A DNA stretch of 64,000 bases from Batkoa obscura (GCA_030770535.1 JASVEC010000014.1:744001-808000); one strand, 5' to 3'; shown: positions 8,845-21,339, counted from the stretch's first letter. The notes: generated by a model from the sequence alone, not told the origin. Translations and numbers: made by a program.

Positions 8845-10533
8845 ATGTCATTCATAAACGGATTCAATAATGGAATTGGGGAAACCGATTTTAGTAAAAT
8901 ATGTATTAATAACAATAATAATGTAGAAAATAATGGTTTTAATCAACTCAGTCACAACACAACAAGTGATATTAAATTGAGGCAAATTGATAATATTCCC
9001 AATAATACATCACAAACTGTCGATTTCAATCAGGTTAACAATGGAATAAATGACATTGAAATTAATCAACTTATAAGTAATAATAGCAATAATGGTATAG
9101 AAGATATTGATTTTAATCAAATCAACAGGAATTACGACAATCCGATTAATGATGAAGCTTTACAGCGGTTTGATCAAGAGTATAATGAACGGTTTTTGAA
9201 TCTAATTGAAAGACAAAAAAAGGTATTGGAGATTTCAATCAAAGAAAATAAGAACAAAATGGAACAATTAAAATTCGACACCATTCATAAACAAAAAAAA
9301 ATCAAAGAAATCAATGATATTCTTAACATTGGACGACAAAATGGATCTGAGATGTTAGATAGTAGTGTCAATCAAGAGCAGCGAAATAAAAGCGAATCAT
9401 TCAATAGCGTGATTAAACAAAGAAAGAATGGTACTAGAAAAAATAAATTGTTACCTACCTTTTTAAATTTATATGAATCTAAGCGACCAACAATGGAAAG
9501 GAAGACATTAATTATGGAAGAGTATGAAAAAAAAATGCTTACAGTTACTGAATTATGTGAACGATACAAAATTACGAAAACTACGTTTTATCGAACTAAA
9601 AAAAAATATGAAGAATTTAAAAAAGGAATTAATATTGATAAAGTAGATAATCGAGGAAGAAATAGCAAATTAAGTAAAGATTTTATGGGTATTTTATATT
9701 ATAAAATTATAACTCAACCAAAGGGAACCACTACCGTTAGAGAATTAACTAAAATGTTAAATGAAACTTTAAGTTTAAATATATCGAATAGTACTACTTA
9801 TAGAGCCTTACAAAGGGCGGAAAATGGATGGAAAACGGAGGCCAAAATACCGGATAATTGGAATGAAGCTAACATTTTAGAATTAAGAAAAAAATTTGTT
9901 CAAGATCTAACCAAGTACAATAGTAATAAAAAAGAGTATTATTTGGGAGAATGTACGTTCAATTTGGAAGAAGATACAGGATATACATGGATATTAAAAG
10001 GACGGAATGAAATTTTAGCTAACCGTAAAAGACAAAAACCAATTCATTTAGTATTAGCTATTAATAAATTGGGAGAAGTAATTAAAATGAATTTAAACCA
10101 ATACAACAAAGATAAAGTTGAAGTAATAGATGATGAAAAAATGGTCCAGTTTTTTGATGAAAATTTAATGAAATTCAAAAATTGCATTGTTTATTTAGAT
10201 AATTCATCTTTTCATGGCTTTGGTCCGAATCAACTGGAATTCCAAAACAGTTTAAATCAATACAATATTGAATTAATTTTTTATCCACCTTATTCAATTT
10301 TTATGAATCCAATCGAATATTTTTTTAATGAAATATATAAGTATATTAAAGATCAAGCATTTAAAACTAGAGAACAATTGATTTATTTAATTGAAAATGG
10401 AATTGTTCGAAATACTGAACAAGAAAAAATTCAACTGTTTATTAATAGGGCTAATTCTTTTAATCAATTATGTTTGAATGGTGAGCCTATTAATGGATTT
10501 ATGTTACCAGACAATCAACTGAAGTCTATTTGA
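8845..10533 (+). CDS. Transposase-derived DDE protein, tandem array gene 4
   Basis: A single open frame of 562 aa, the most diverged member over most of its length. The N-terminus is Asn-rich with clear repeats (NNGFNQL, TVDFNQV, EINQL, DIDFNQI), followed by a coiled coil, helix-turn-helix (VTELCERYKITKTTFYR), a second helix-turn-helix and a DDE_3-type domain with Gly368, Asp452 and Glu491. Despite the divergence elsewhere, 10325-10511 is identical to gene 1 (3769-3955, 187 bp) and 10293-10448 is identical to genes 2 and 3. The final codons again follow genes 2 and 3. So the 3' end is a composite of two donors. A MITE sits 38 bases after the stop. Confidence 0.8.
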   Translation: MSFINGFNNGIGETDFSKICINNNNNVENNGFNQLSHNTTSDIKLRQIDNIPNNTSQTVDFNQVNNGINDIEINQLISNNSNNGIEDIDFNQINRNYDNPINDEALQRFDQEYNERFLNLIERQKKVLEISIKENKNKMEQLKFDTIHKQKKIKEINDILNIGRQNGSEMLDSSVNQEQRNKSESFNSVIKQRKNGTRKNKLLPTFLNLYESKRPTMERKTLIMEEYEKKMLTVTELCERYKITKTTFYRTKKKYEEFKKGINIDKVDNRGRNSKLSKDFMGILYYKIITQPKGTTTVRELTKMLNETLSLNISNSTTYRALQRAENGWKTEAKIPDNWNEANILELRKKFVQDLTKYNSNKKEYYLGECTFNLEEDTGYTWILKGRNEILANRKRQKPIHLVLAINKLGEVIKMNLNQYNKDKVEVIDDEKMVQFFDENLMKFKNCIVYLDNSSFHGFGPNQLEFQNSLNQYNIELIFYPPYSIFMNPIEYFFNEIYKYIKDQAFKTREQLIYLIENGIVRNTEQEKIQLFINRANSFNQLCLNGEPINGFMLPDNQLKSI

Positions 10534-10852
10534 TATTTTATTAGAATAATGATTATACTTGTTTTAATTATATGGGGATGTATTCTGTGTTTGAGAATTT
10601 TTCTAATAGTTTTTCCACTCAAATAGCGCTCAAAAGATCGAGAAAGCGATGAAGCCAAAAAAAACCCCGATATATTACTTTTTATTTTCATTTCAGTAGA
10701 AATGAAATGAATTCAAACGAAGTTCTATTTTATTATGAAATGAATAACTTTTTACTCGAAGTTTGTTTATATTCTATCAAAATTAAGACACCAAATAAAA
10801 TCAATTTAATTTAATTTAATTTATTAAATAATATACAACAAAACTGTTAAGT
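10534..10852. other. Intergenic between converging genes
   Basis: Lies between the 3' end of array gene 4 and the 3' end of the BEACH gene on the other strand. It contains one MITE (10571-10673) and an AATTT short repeat near 10800-10825; nothing else is seen. Confidence 0.5.
10571..10673 (+). mobile_element. MITE copy 1
   Basis: Begins TATGGGGATGTATT, carries the family core CTCAAATAGCGCT and ends CCCCGATA. The copy is slightly diverged. It lies in the 3' flank of array gene 4. Confidence 0.7.
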
Positions 10853-13800
10853 TTATTGAAAATCAATGGACAACAACTTACCATCTGAACAACCCAAAAT
10901 AAACAAATTGAATTTAGGTTCAAACCAAATAGTAGTTGGAACCAAAGGTAAATCTAAAGCTAATACACGTTTTAAACTAAAAATAAATTAAATATAGTTA
11001 GTTATTAATTATTAATTATTTAAAAATTATTAAAGTATCAAAAAAACTATTAAAAATTACCTGAATACATGGAAGATCTCAAACTTCGCTGCTTCATTAA
11101 CTACAAACAAAAACTGATTATCCGGTGCCAATTTAACATCATTGATCTGATTTTCTAGTTCAATTGAACATAATAAACTACCGTTAATTGTATATACATG
11201 AATATAATGTGTATTCTAAATAAAAGTAAAAAATTATTAATATCTATTCATTGATCTTCCAATATATAGAAATAATAATAGGTTTAGCTTAAAAGATACT
11301 TACTTGCACCTCCGAAAACACAATAATTAATGCTTCTGAATTAATTAATACAAATTGAATATTGATATTTCCTGTTAAATTAAAATGAGGTGATAATGAT
11401 CTTAAAAACAAACCAGTTCTTAAAGAATGTATAATACAAGTACCATCCTAATGAACAATATTGTTTTAGACTGCAATAAAATAAAAGTGAAAAACAAACC
11501 TTAGATCCACTAACTAATAAATCATGCTCATAATTAACAGCTAAACAAGTCACCGTATCATTGTGACCATAAAAAGCTAATTGAGGTTTACAGTGACTAT
11601 TCAATAATCCACTACCATTATTATTATTATTATTATTATTAATTTGTTTCGGTCCCAGTTCATTTGAATTACTTCTCATTCTAGTTTGTCTTCTTTTTAA
11701 TATATTTGCACTACCTTTATTTCCTTTACTATTATCTTCTAAACACCACGAGAAGACACTAGAGGCTTTTGAACCTGTTACTAACCATTGATAATTTTCA
11801 CTCATTGCACAACAAGTAATTATATCTTTATGAGCTTCCATAGACGCTACTATTTTTTCACTTGGTATATGAATTAATTTAATACAATTGTCCCAATGAC
11901 CACAAGAAAATAAATATTGCCCATCAGACGATAATAAAAATAATTTACTTGTTAATTTAATATTATGGGCAAATGGAGATGGTATTATAAATCTTCCTTT
12001 CCATGTTTGATTAATTTCTAGTGAAAAGGGCGCAATATCATCTAATATCGTATTATCATTGGGTTCATGAATCAATAATCGATGATAACCTAGAGTACCT
12101 AATTTATCAATAGTAATAATATGGCGTTGATTATTTTTTAAATAGTTAGAAGTCAATGAATTGATATTGTTTCCTTTTTGATTGGATGTAATAGCTAAAT
12201 AAGCAAATGTTTGACAAGGCAATTTAAATAGATAAGTTTTATAACCTTGAAATTTATTATCCCAAATGTTGGGATCTTTATCGTATATTTTATTAGGTAT
12301 ACTTAACCTATTATTTTTAAAATATCGCTGTGGATGTGGTGAATTAAATATTTTCGAAGGTGTTTGACCAAAATAATAAATTTGAGATTCCATACTTTTT
12401 CTTTGATTTAAATCTTTAATAGAATCTAAATCAATAGCTCCTTCATAAGTTAAGTAATAAAAAGTATTATAAGCTTTAATAGCTTCTTCACCAGTTTGTT
12501 TATAGCCAAAAATTAAATCAATCCAATGATGTAAATTTTGACTAACATAATCCGATTCTAACGCTTCACGATGAATTTTTATGAAATGTTCGGGTGAATA
12601 AGCCCATGGGGGTAAACTTACATCATCTACTCGAACACCTGATTGAGTTTGACCTAAATCAAATCGATTTGAATTTTTTAAAAATTCAGGTAAATAAAAA
12701 AACTCTGGTATTAATTCTTTAACATCTCCTTGTCCTTTTAAACAAGAATTCCAACATGAATTCAAAGATAGAAATTGTCGATCTGGATGATCGAATTTAC
12801 CTGATTGTAAAGCAATATGAATTGAAGTAAACGGCTCTAACCTTAATAAATAAAAAGCTACTCCACCTGCACTTGAATAATGTGTTCCATAATGAAATTT
12901 TTTAATTATATTATTAGGATCTTCAAATTCATTATACATTTGTATACTTTGTTTTAATTTCATATCATCTAATGCACCAATAGGTTTACTTAAATCTCGA
13001 TAATTTTTACTATCTTTTAAATCAATTGTATCTGTTGTATAATTAGTCAAAATCCAAGGAAACACAAAATATTGGGTCAAATCATTATAGGATCTTCCAG
13101 ATATTGAATTTAATTGCATTAAATATTCAAAATTACTAATTTCATGTTTTTGCCATTTTTCTGTAACTTTTAATTTTTTAATAGTTTCACTTGGGGTAGT
13201 AACGTAAGATCTTATTAAATTAGGTAACGGCAATTGTTTTAAATGATGATAAAATAGATTTCTATTTTCAATATTAATAAAATTAAAAAAATAACTAGTT
13301 TGATCCATAAAAAAGAATTCTAATGCTGATTGTTGTAATAAATGTTTTCGATAATGAATTTCTCGAAGTTCTAATAAATGCCATTTACGATCTCTAATAA
13401 TATCCCAATCAATTGTTGCTGTTGTATGTGGATTGTTCAATTCTTCAATTATCCAATTACGATCAATTAAAAAATACAAGTGACTAGTCGTTAATTTTAA
13501 TTTACCTTGAATTGAAGCTAATAAGAATATTAAACTACAATCAAATTCAATAATTATTTTTTCTTTAACATTATTATTATTATTATTATTATTGTCGAAA
13601 TTCATTGATTTTTTATAGTCTTTTTCATAAATTATATTCCAATCCGAATCTTCTGAAACGTCTTCTGTTAATAATACAAATTCATTCATATCCATTTGTT
13701 TATCTATTGAATTTTCTATCGAATTAATATGTTCTTTTATACGTTCTGCTCTCGAAGTAGCTTTCTTTAAATAATTAGCAATACTTGACCTTTTCCATTG

Positions 13801-16800
13801 TGGAAATGATTTTATTTCTTTCATTGGTGTTTTATCTCTTTTTGCACTTGCATCTTGATGATTATTAAATTCATGATTAAATATTAATCTTCTTCTCATT
13901 CGTTGATAATTTTCAGTAAAATCTAATTTCCAATATGTTTGAAATTCATTACAAGTTAAATTATTATTATTATTATTTAATTGATTATTATATTGATTTA
14001 AAAACATACCATGTTCTCTTGTCATTTCTTGTAATTTAATTAACCATAATTTAGTAATTCTATGATCAATTGCTTTTTTTTCAATTTCCATACCGGCAAT
14101 TCGTTGTTTTTCAAAATTAGATTGATAATTGATAGCATTAAAAATAAACTCATTTAATCTTTTACATTCCACTTCTTCTTCATTTACTTGTTTACGTAAC
14201 TTTTTAATAATTAAATTGATGTTTTGAGATACCTTTTTGGCTTTAAAGCTTAATATCTTAAAATTCTCTTCTTCAAAATTTTTAGTCGTTGGAAAAAAAT
14301 ATTCATCATATACTTCAATCCATACTTTAGATGTACAAAATTGGGAGAATAATAAATAATTATTTTCCCATAATTCAAATTCCATTTTAATTCCTTTTTC
14401 ACTTATTTCATACCCTTTAATAATATCCCAACTAATTTTTAATAAGGTTAAATATAATGGTGTTATATTATGTTGCGCAATACCATCTGGATTATCTGAG
14501 TAGTTTTCTTCTTTTATTTTACTATAAAATGATGTTATAAAGTTAGTTAATTAATTAACTATAAATAATAACTTACATAAAAGCTTCATGTAAATAACCA
14601 AACATAGGGAAAATCAAATCATAGCTAATAAAAGCATAAGGACAAGTGAAAGTATCTAATTTGTCTTTAGATAATGAAGAAGGATGATGATTTTCAAAAA
14701 ATAATAAAAAATGAGATTTGATTATACCAATAATTTTAGTATTTGCCATTGAAAATCCAGAAATTAATATTTTTAACATTAATTTACATGGATTTTTATT
14801 AGATGTATATATTTTGTCATAAAAACTATGACGTTCCTTTTTATATTGATTATTAAATTGACTTAAAAATTGATCCATTTGATCTAAAAAATTTAAAAAT
14901 GATATTGTTAATTCTAAACTCTCTTCCCATGGGTTATTAGGTAATTGATATATTAAATCATCCGCTTCTATCGAATCTAATAAAGATAAATTGGGATCTA
15001 GATTATTATTATTATTTTATTATTGCTATTCGTTATTCTTATTATTGAAATTTTACCTGTTAATCTTTTTAAAGCTTCAATATTATTTTTTTCATCGGAT
15101 ATTCTAGAAGAAGCTGAATCACTAGCTCCAGATTCTCTTTTTAAATTTTGCCATAATCGACTTAATATAGTATCTTCTAATTCTCTATGATGAAACATAA
15201 TAGTATCGATTACAGATATTATATTTAATATATTTTCCTGAATAAATAATAAAATTATTTTGATTATTAATTATAATTATTAACTAGTGAAATAACTTAC
15301 AATCCATAATTCGGTAACTTTAAATTCGTTTGAATAATCAGATACTAAAAATCGAGTCAATTTTAAACAAAGTTCAGTTAAAAAATATTGAACAATAAAT
15401 AACATTGGTGGATTTCGATAATTATATTCATTAAATTTATATGAAAAATAATCATCTACCTTATAATTCATTAAATAACTTAAATTAGTACTTGATATAG
15501 CTGGCGAACTCCATAATAAATAAATTATATCTCTAAATGTAGAATAACCCAGTGTATAATTATTATTACTTCCTAATGTATTTTCTATTATTACGCATAA
15601 AAAATTAACAGCTACTTCTACTGACTTAGTTACTTTAGGATAATAAGATACATTTGATTCAGTTGTATAAGATTGATCTAAATTACTATTATTATTAATT
15701 GATATTGGCGTCTCTAATTGAACATCATTTAATGAACAAGTAATAATATGAAACATGGATAACAAAAAACCTTCGGAGGATTGAAATTGATGACATAATT
15801 CTATTGAAGATTTACAAAGAGTAATAAAATCATTAAATATAATTTCAATTAATTTTTCATTTGTATTAGGAATACTCAATAATTTAATAAAAGAAATTAA
15901 TACTTTATAATTAATTACTTTTAAATGAATATGTTTTGTTTCTTGTTGTCGTTGTTGTTTTTTTTCTTTATTATTATTATTATCATTATTATTATTATCA
16001 TTATTATTATTGATATTTAATAACTCTAAATTATCATGAGATTCAATTGAAAACTTTAACAGCGATTGATAAAACATTAAATCTACTGTTGTTTTTTGAT
16101 CAAATGAAAATAATAATGAAATTAAATCACCAAATTGAATTTTATTTTTCCATTTTTCGGGTATAACTGGGTGACAACAAAAATAAGTTAATATATCATA
16201 AACTAAAGATCTTATTTTATTATCTTTTTTCATTAATAATTTACATAGTGTTTCATATCCTTTACTTAATAAAAATTGCTTTAAAAAAGATAACCCAAAT
16301 TCACTTTGAATTAAATCAAATATTGCATTTAAAAATTCAGAACAATGATGTAAATCGTTAGTATCAATTAAATGACGTGATATAATGAATATATCTTCAT
16401 TAGTACATTTTCTTTTTAGAAATGACATAATAATATCAATTAATATTGATCTTAATTGATATAATTGAGTTGTCTTTTGTGGTCGATTAATTTTGGAGTT
16501 CAAATGTTGTTCTGGCATTGAAAAAGAATTAGGTAAATAATAATAACATTTTTGTAATAAGTCTAAAAAAAATTGAATGCCAAATTTTTCACTAAAATAT
16601 TGTTTTCGACTTTCCGTTAAATTTTTAATTAATTCTAATATATATCCTTGACATTCGAAACTAGCATACATCCAAATCCTTAAATTAAATAATATACTTG
16701 AAAATATTAAACTTTCTAATTGTAAATTAATTTGTATAATAGATACTAATGATACTAATGATTGGTATAAAGATACGTTTAAGTGTTTAGGGTGAATTTG

Positions 16801-18672
16801 TTGTAATAAAATTGATATAATTAAAGCACTGTTATTATCTAACATAAATTGTTGGTTTTCTAAATGATTATTTAATATTGCCCCAAGTAAAGTAAAAAAT
16901 GAATTTCCTGCTCCTTTTTTACTAAAATAATTATTTTGAGAATCTAATGGGCCATAACTATTCGATTGCTCTTCTAAAGCATCTAATTTTAATAGCATTG
17001 GAAATAAAATTTCGACACCACCTAAAGCATAAATGGCATTTTGTAAGCTTAATGTGTTACATTTTTCTACTCTTTTAATTATTGCATTTAATTCACTACT
17101 TTCTATTGTTGGTGGTAAATTCGGATTATTATAAGTTACTATATTAAAACATAAATTACTTCGAGAGGCTTTGGGATTAAATACAAATATTAATTGATTA
17201 AATAAATTTAAATCAATATATAATGGTAATTGAGAATTAGAAGCTGTTAATATACCTTTGGTTTCTATACTCATAAAAATCGATGAGTTTTGTTTACCTA
17301 ATTTGTAAATAGCATCTAACTGATTTTGTTTTATTTTTCCATTAGCAAAATAGATTGTTGCTATTTGTCCTTGAAATGAATTAATTAAATGATTTTCTGT
17401 TATATCTTCTGTTGTATTATTTGTAAAATAACTTGAATCTAGTGTTGCTCCTATAATACATTTCATTGTTGAATGATCCAACATGTGATATTTTAATTGA
17501 GTTTGATAATAACATTGATCGTTTATATAAAAATTAATTTCAGGTTGTCCAAAACCCCAAGTAAACTCTGGATAAGTATGACTAATCGAAATAAAATACC
17601 ATCTTTTATAAGCAAATTTAAAGTCTAGTTGAATCTCTTGAATTGTTTCAAAATTACTTATCAATTGGAATATTAAATTTTCTTTTTGAAAAAAAGTAAT
17701 AATCCCTGAACCTTTTTTATCTAAAAAACAAAATAAAGTTTGCTTATTGTTACCATCGTTTAAGTTGGATTCATCTTTAATAACAATACTATTCGATTCT
17801 AGTCTAATCCAAGTAAAAAAAGAATAACCTGATTTTGGAAAAGTATGGAAACCGTTGATAATAATACCAGAACCTAACCCTTTAAATTGAAAAAAAGCTA
17901 AATCTTCTCTTTTTTGGGCAATTTTAAATAGCATTTCTAATAAATCGACTTGATGAGATGCCAAATATTCGCTTGATACTTCACTTAATTTTTTTTCATT
18001 GATTTCTTCATTTGAGGTAATTGAATTTGCCAAATCTTCACTCAAAACATCAAAACATAGTGATTTTAAAAGTATCCGGACATCCGAAATAGTGACTGAA
18101 TAAGAACCTAATATTTCCAACAAATTCATTGTTTTCTTGACATATTCTGTAGAAACTTGAGTTGGTATTGGTGACTTTAATAATTTTGAAGTAATGGAAG
18201 AATTACATAATACCCATTTATTAAAATCACTGTAAATAGCAAAATTAATCATCCTTTCAATTAAAACTAATTGTAATTGATAATCCATGATAGAAAACAG
18301 ATCCATTAACACAGCGATAACATATTTATTAGTAATTACTTTATGTTCTTGGTCATAACTTAAACAATCTGTTAACATACCAAATAAACTTTCAAATATA
18401 TCTTCAGATAGCGTACCTTCAATATCTAAAATGGCTACACATAATCTTGCATACCCATCTGTTTTCGCCAACTCTTGTTTATAACTATCATTTTGTATTA
18501 ATAATGCGGTAAACTCTTTAATGATATCTTGACATAAAAAGGATTTGGATTTCTTATCTAATTCCATATCATAACATGTGGATTCTAATAAATTAAATAA
18601 ATCTTCAAAGCCTTGAATTGTGGTTGGTATACTCCCATTTTTTCGCGTTATTGTGGTGAACGATAAATTCAT
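10853..18672 (-). CDS. BEACH-WD40 protein (neurobeachin/LRBA family)
   Basis: BEACH proteins are large cytosolic scaffolds in vesicle traffic and membrane sorting. Exons on the minus strand are 18672-15301, 15237-15057, 14997-14577, 14521-11500, 11447-11304, 11215-11061 and 10976-10853. They join in frame to 2472 aa. An armadillo-like N-terminus holds a concanavalin-like segment (about 265-440; FPKSGYSFFTWIRLES). The PH-BEACH lead-in is near 1640-1770. The BEACH domain is at about 1780-2020 with FVFPWILTNY, KPIGALDD, HYGTHYSSAGG, DLIFGYKQTGEEA. WD40 repeats fill about 2180-2472 (GSKDGTCIIHS). Asn runs near 940-955, 1370-1650 and 2290 are coded by AAT repeats and look like expansions. The length and domain order suit the LRBA/neurobeachin branch rather than a short BEACH protein. 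The start at 18672 is the first ATG of the long exon; an upstream exon cannot be excluded. Confidence 0.92.
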
Positions 18673-19656
18673 TAAAAAATAAAGTTGTTAAATTGTACTC
18701 TGATTTTGAAAGCCATTTGATTTTTTTGAAAATTTTAAGTGGCTACTTTTAGTCATTTTTAATAGCTGCGTTGACTCATTGATGTATAAAAAATAAAATG
18801 GGTTATATAGTTGATTTTTAAATGGTAATTAAGAATACTGTTGTGATGGTTATTATTGTGTTATTATTGAATTAGCTCTTACTATAGGGTTGATATTTTA
18901 TAATATTATAAGTAATAATTGATGAATACAGTAATCGTAGAATATCAATTACATGCTTAATCAAATTTTTATGAAAATAAATTTTCTTAACAAAACGTAA
19001 TAATATATGAGGATGTATTTTTATGTTTAAGAATTTTACTAATAAAATTTCCGCTCAAATAGTGCTTAAAGGATGGAAAAAAGTAATGAACCCAAAAAAA
19101 CATCCTCATATATAATTAGAATAAATATATACAAATATTTGAACTTCATTTTTTAAATATCAACTAATTAAAACTCTAGTTTATTAAGCTTTTAAGTAAC
19201 AGTAAACTAAAATCTTAATCACCTTAAATTAATATCAAATTAAAAAAATTAACCCTTGTTTCTAAAAGTTCAATGGGGATTAGGAAGCAATTCACCCATA
19301 TAGAGCTCCCTTTATATATTACTTTACATTTTTAAATAAAACAAACTAAAAATGGTCTATAAAACTATATATTTTATTTTTCTATTTTTGACTATTTAAC
19401 AAAGCTAAAATACTTATTCATCTTATGTAAGTTATTAGCTTCATTAATGAATTGTCATATCACTTAAAAAATACCGATCGATCTAACTAGTATCAAATAT
19501 AACCTGGTACCATATAATACTACATAATATTTGTATTCAATTATAGATAAATACAAATTAAAAAGAACTTAAGATTAAATTAATCATGCAAATTAAATAT
19601 ACATACCTAAAATGACTAAATGTACGGAAAAAAACAAAAAAAATTCATTACAAATA
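18673..19656. other. Intergenic upstream of the BEACH gene
   Basis: AT-rich. It contains the BEACH promoter region and one MITE (19016-19110). No other open frame or RNA is seen. Confidence 0.5.
19016..19110 (+). mobile_element. MITE copy 2
   Basis: TATGAGGATGTATTTTTATG at the left end, core CTCAAATAGTGCTTAAA, and a right end of CATCCTCATA that is the inverted complement of the left. It is flanked by further TA. Confidence 0.75.
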
Positions 19657-19728
19657 CTTCCTCACGGGGAATCGAACCCCGGCCGTTCCGGTGAAAGCGG
19701 AAAATCCTAACCACTGGACCATGAAGAA
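19657..19728 (-). tRNA. tRNA-Glu (anticodon TTC)
   Basis: Read on the minus strand, a 7-bp acceptor stem pairs TTCTTCA with TGAGGAA (one T-G pair), with G as discriminator. The D arm contains GGTCCAGTGGTTAGGA, the anticodon loop is CTTTCAC (anticodon TTC), and the T arm is GGGGTTCGATTCCCC. Length is 72 nt with no intron and no encoded CCA, as expected for a nuclear eukaryotic gene. Box A- and B-like sequences are intact, so it looks functional. On the transcribed strand a T-rich stretch follows within ~20 bases of the 3' end. Confidence 0.96.
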
Positions 19729-19811
19729 CATTTAGTCACTTATTATCAATGTCAACAAAGAAAATTTAAATTTGATTTTGCATCAATGCTATTTTTTTAA
19801 TTAGCTAAATA

Positions 19812-19914
19812 TATGGGGATGTATTTTGTGTTTAAGAATTTTGCTAATAGTTTTCCCACTCAAATAGCACTTGAAAGATGAAAAAGTAACAAAGTTAAAA
19901 AAAATACCCCCATA
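19812..19914 (+). mobile_element. MITE copy 3
   Basis: TATGGGGATGTATTTTGTG at the left, core CTCAAATAGCACTTGAAA, and ATACCCCCATA at the right. It lies about 80 bases from the tRNA. Confidence 0.78.
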
Positions 19915-20120
19915 TAGTCTACAGATTAAGTAAAACATTTACTTTTATGGATTAGTTAAAATAAAGCATTGTATACCATTTTTAACTAAAATGTATATAT
20001 TTGAAAATTGACTTAGCAATGTTTTAAATGTAAAGCTTTAGTATATAAAATTTATTGATTATATTATTTACTATACATGATTTAAATATTTGTTTCATCA
20101 ATTTAGCTTATTTATTAATA

Positions 20121-20224
20121 TAAAGATGTGTATTTTTTGGACCTTATACTTTTTCCATCTTTTAAATGCTATTTAAATAGAAAGATTGTTAGTAAAATTT
20201 TCAAATAAAAAATAGATCTCCATA
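20121..20224 (-). mobile_element. MITE copy 4 (reverse orientation, diverged)
   Basis: Reverse-oriented copy with TTTTTCCATCTTTTAAATG and TTGTTAGTAAAATTTT; the right end is GATCTCCATA. The left end is degraded. Confidence 0.65.
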
Positions 20225-20962
20225 TAATTTTTAAAAAATAAAAATATTAAAAAGCGTTTATGTGATAATAAATCACATTGTGTAAAATATCGCTTTGTCA
20301 GCTTTATGATTGATTATAATATAACAATCCCTTAAGTCATCATGTTTTCGAATTCAGGCATAATCAATCTCGAGCCTTCTATTTTGATCTGCTATGAGAA
20401 TTTGTGTCATGTGATTCCGAAGGGCACTATCTTGTCATATTAATATCCATACTTGTTAGAGTATAAAAGAGATTTCAAAATATAGTAACTCGAGGATTTT
20501 TAACTGAATTATTCCCCTGATATCTCATATCTCATACACTTAATAAAGTCATTAAATTTTCTTAATAGCGTTTTACGTAGATTTTACATTAGCATTGTCT
20601 ATTATATTTGTCTTACATAATTTGTATCCTATTATGTGCTATTCTTCATAACTCAAGTTTATCTTAGTTACATAAATCAAGACCTTTCGACTTACAGCTC
20701 GTCGATCAAGCAGGAACTGCTTTTGACTCCAACTACTGAGTACCAGGTTTCCCAAGTATTATCTAGTATCTGATAGATAAAAAAACCTAATATATAATTT
20801 TAATTAAAGTTATAAAGTTTGCAAAAATTAAAAATTAACCCTAGCTTATTTCACGAAAATAACTGAAAATTTAAAAGCCTTAATATTTATTAGATAGTTA
20901 TTAAATAATAAAAATCAATTATTGAATATTATTATTGCTTAGGTTACTAATAACTAAATTAA

Positions 20963-21069
20963 TAAATGAGAATGTATTTTTGTGTTTGAGAATTTCACTA
21001 GCAATTTTTCCACTCAAATGATGCTTAAAAGATGGAAAAAACAATGAAGCCAAAAAAAACACCCCCATA
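20963..21069 (+). mobile_element. MITE copy 5
   Basis: TAAATGAGAATGTATTTTTG at the left, core CTCAAATGATGCTTAAAA, and AACACCCCCATA at the right. It sits inside the dispersed repeat. Confidence 0.72.
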
Positions 21070-21339
21070 TTAATAATACAATTATAATATTAAAACAATT
21101 CATTTAACAGTAAATCTGCAATATTAGTTACAAAATAGTCAGTAATAAATATTTTCTAATAAAGCTTTACAGGAGTATGTATTCATCTATATACTACAGT
21201 TTTGATTAATACTGATATGTAGATTATATTAGTAAAAGCCTTGCTAATCCGACAATTTTATTAAATTTAATAGAAATTCTGTTAACATATTTACTGCAAC
21301 AAAATAATTTAAAACTGTGGAAATTTGCTTTTTAAGATT

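Larger units (their letters stand above)
2301..10533 (+). repeat. Tandem array of four ~2.0-2.3 kb gene units with mosaic identity
   Basis: Four units lie in the same orientation with spacers of 426, 704 and 506 bases. All four frames are open. Identity is patchy: perfect blocks of 156-462 bp lie in the 3' halves, while N-terminal halves and spacers are only loosely similar. The block edges differ between pairs (3249/5274, 5583/7919, 3769/10325, 10293). Confidence 0.75.

Noticed and set aside
2000-10700. The array genes as currently mobile Tc1-type transposons
   Set aside because: No inverted ends or TA duplications were found at the unit edges, the first catalytic Asp is missing in all four, and spacers and promoters are shared, which fits tandem duplication. 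The nearby MITE ends are not repeated around the genes.
20280-20790. Solo LTR of a retroelement
   Set aside because: Composition and a TATA-like box are suggestive, but no TG...CA boundary with target duplication could be fixed by eye; kept only as an unexplained island.
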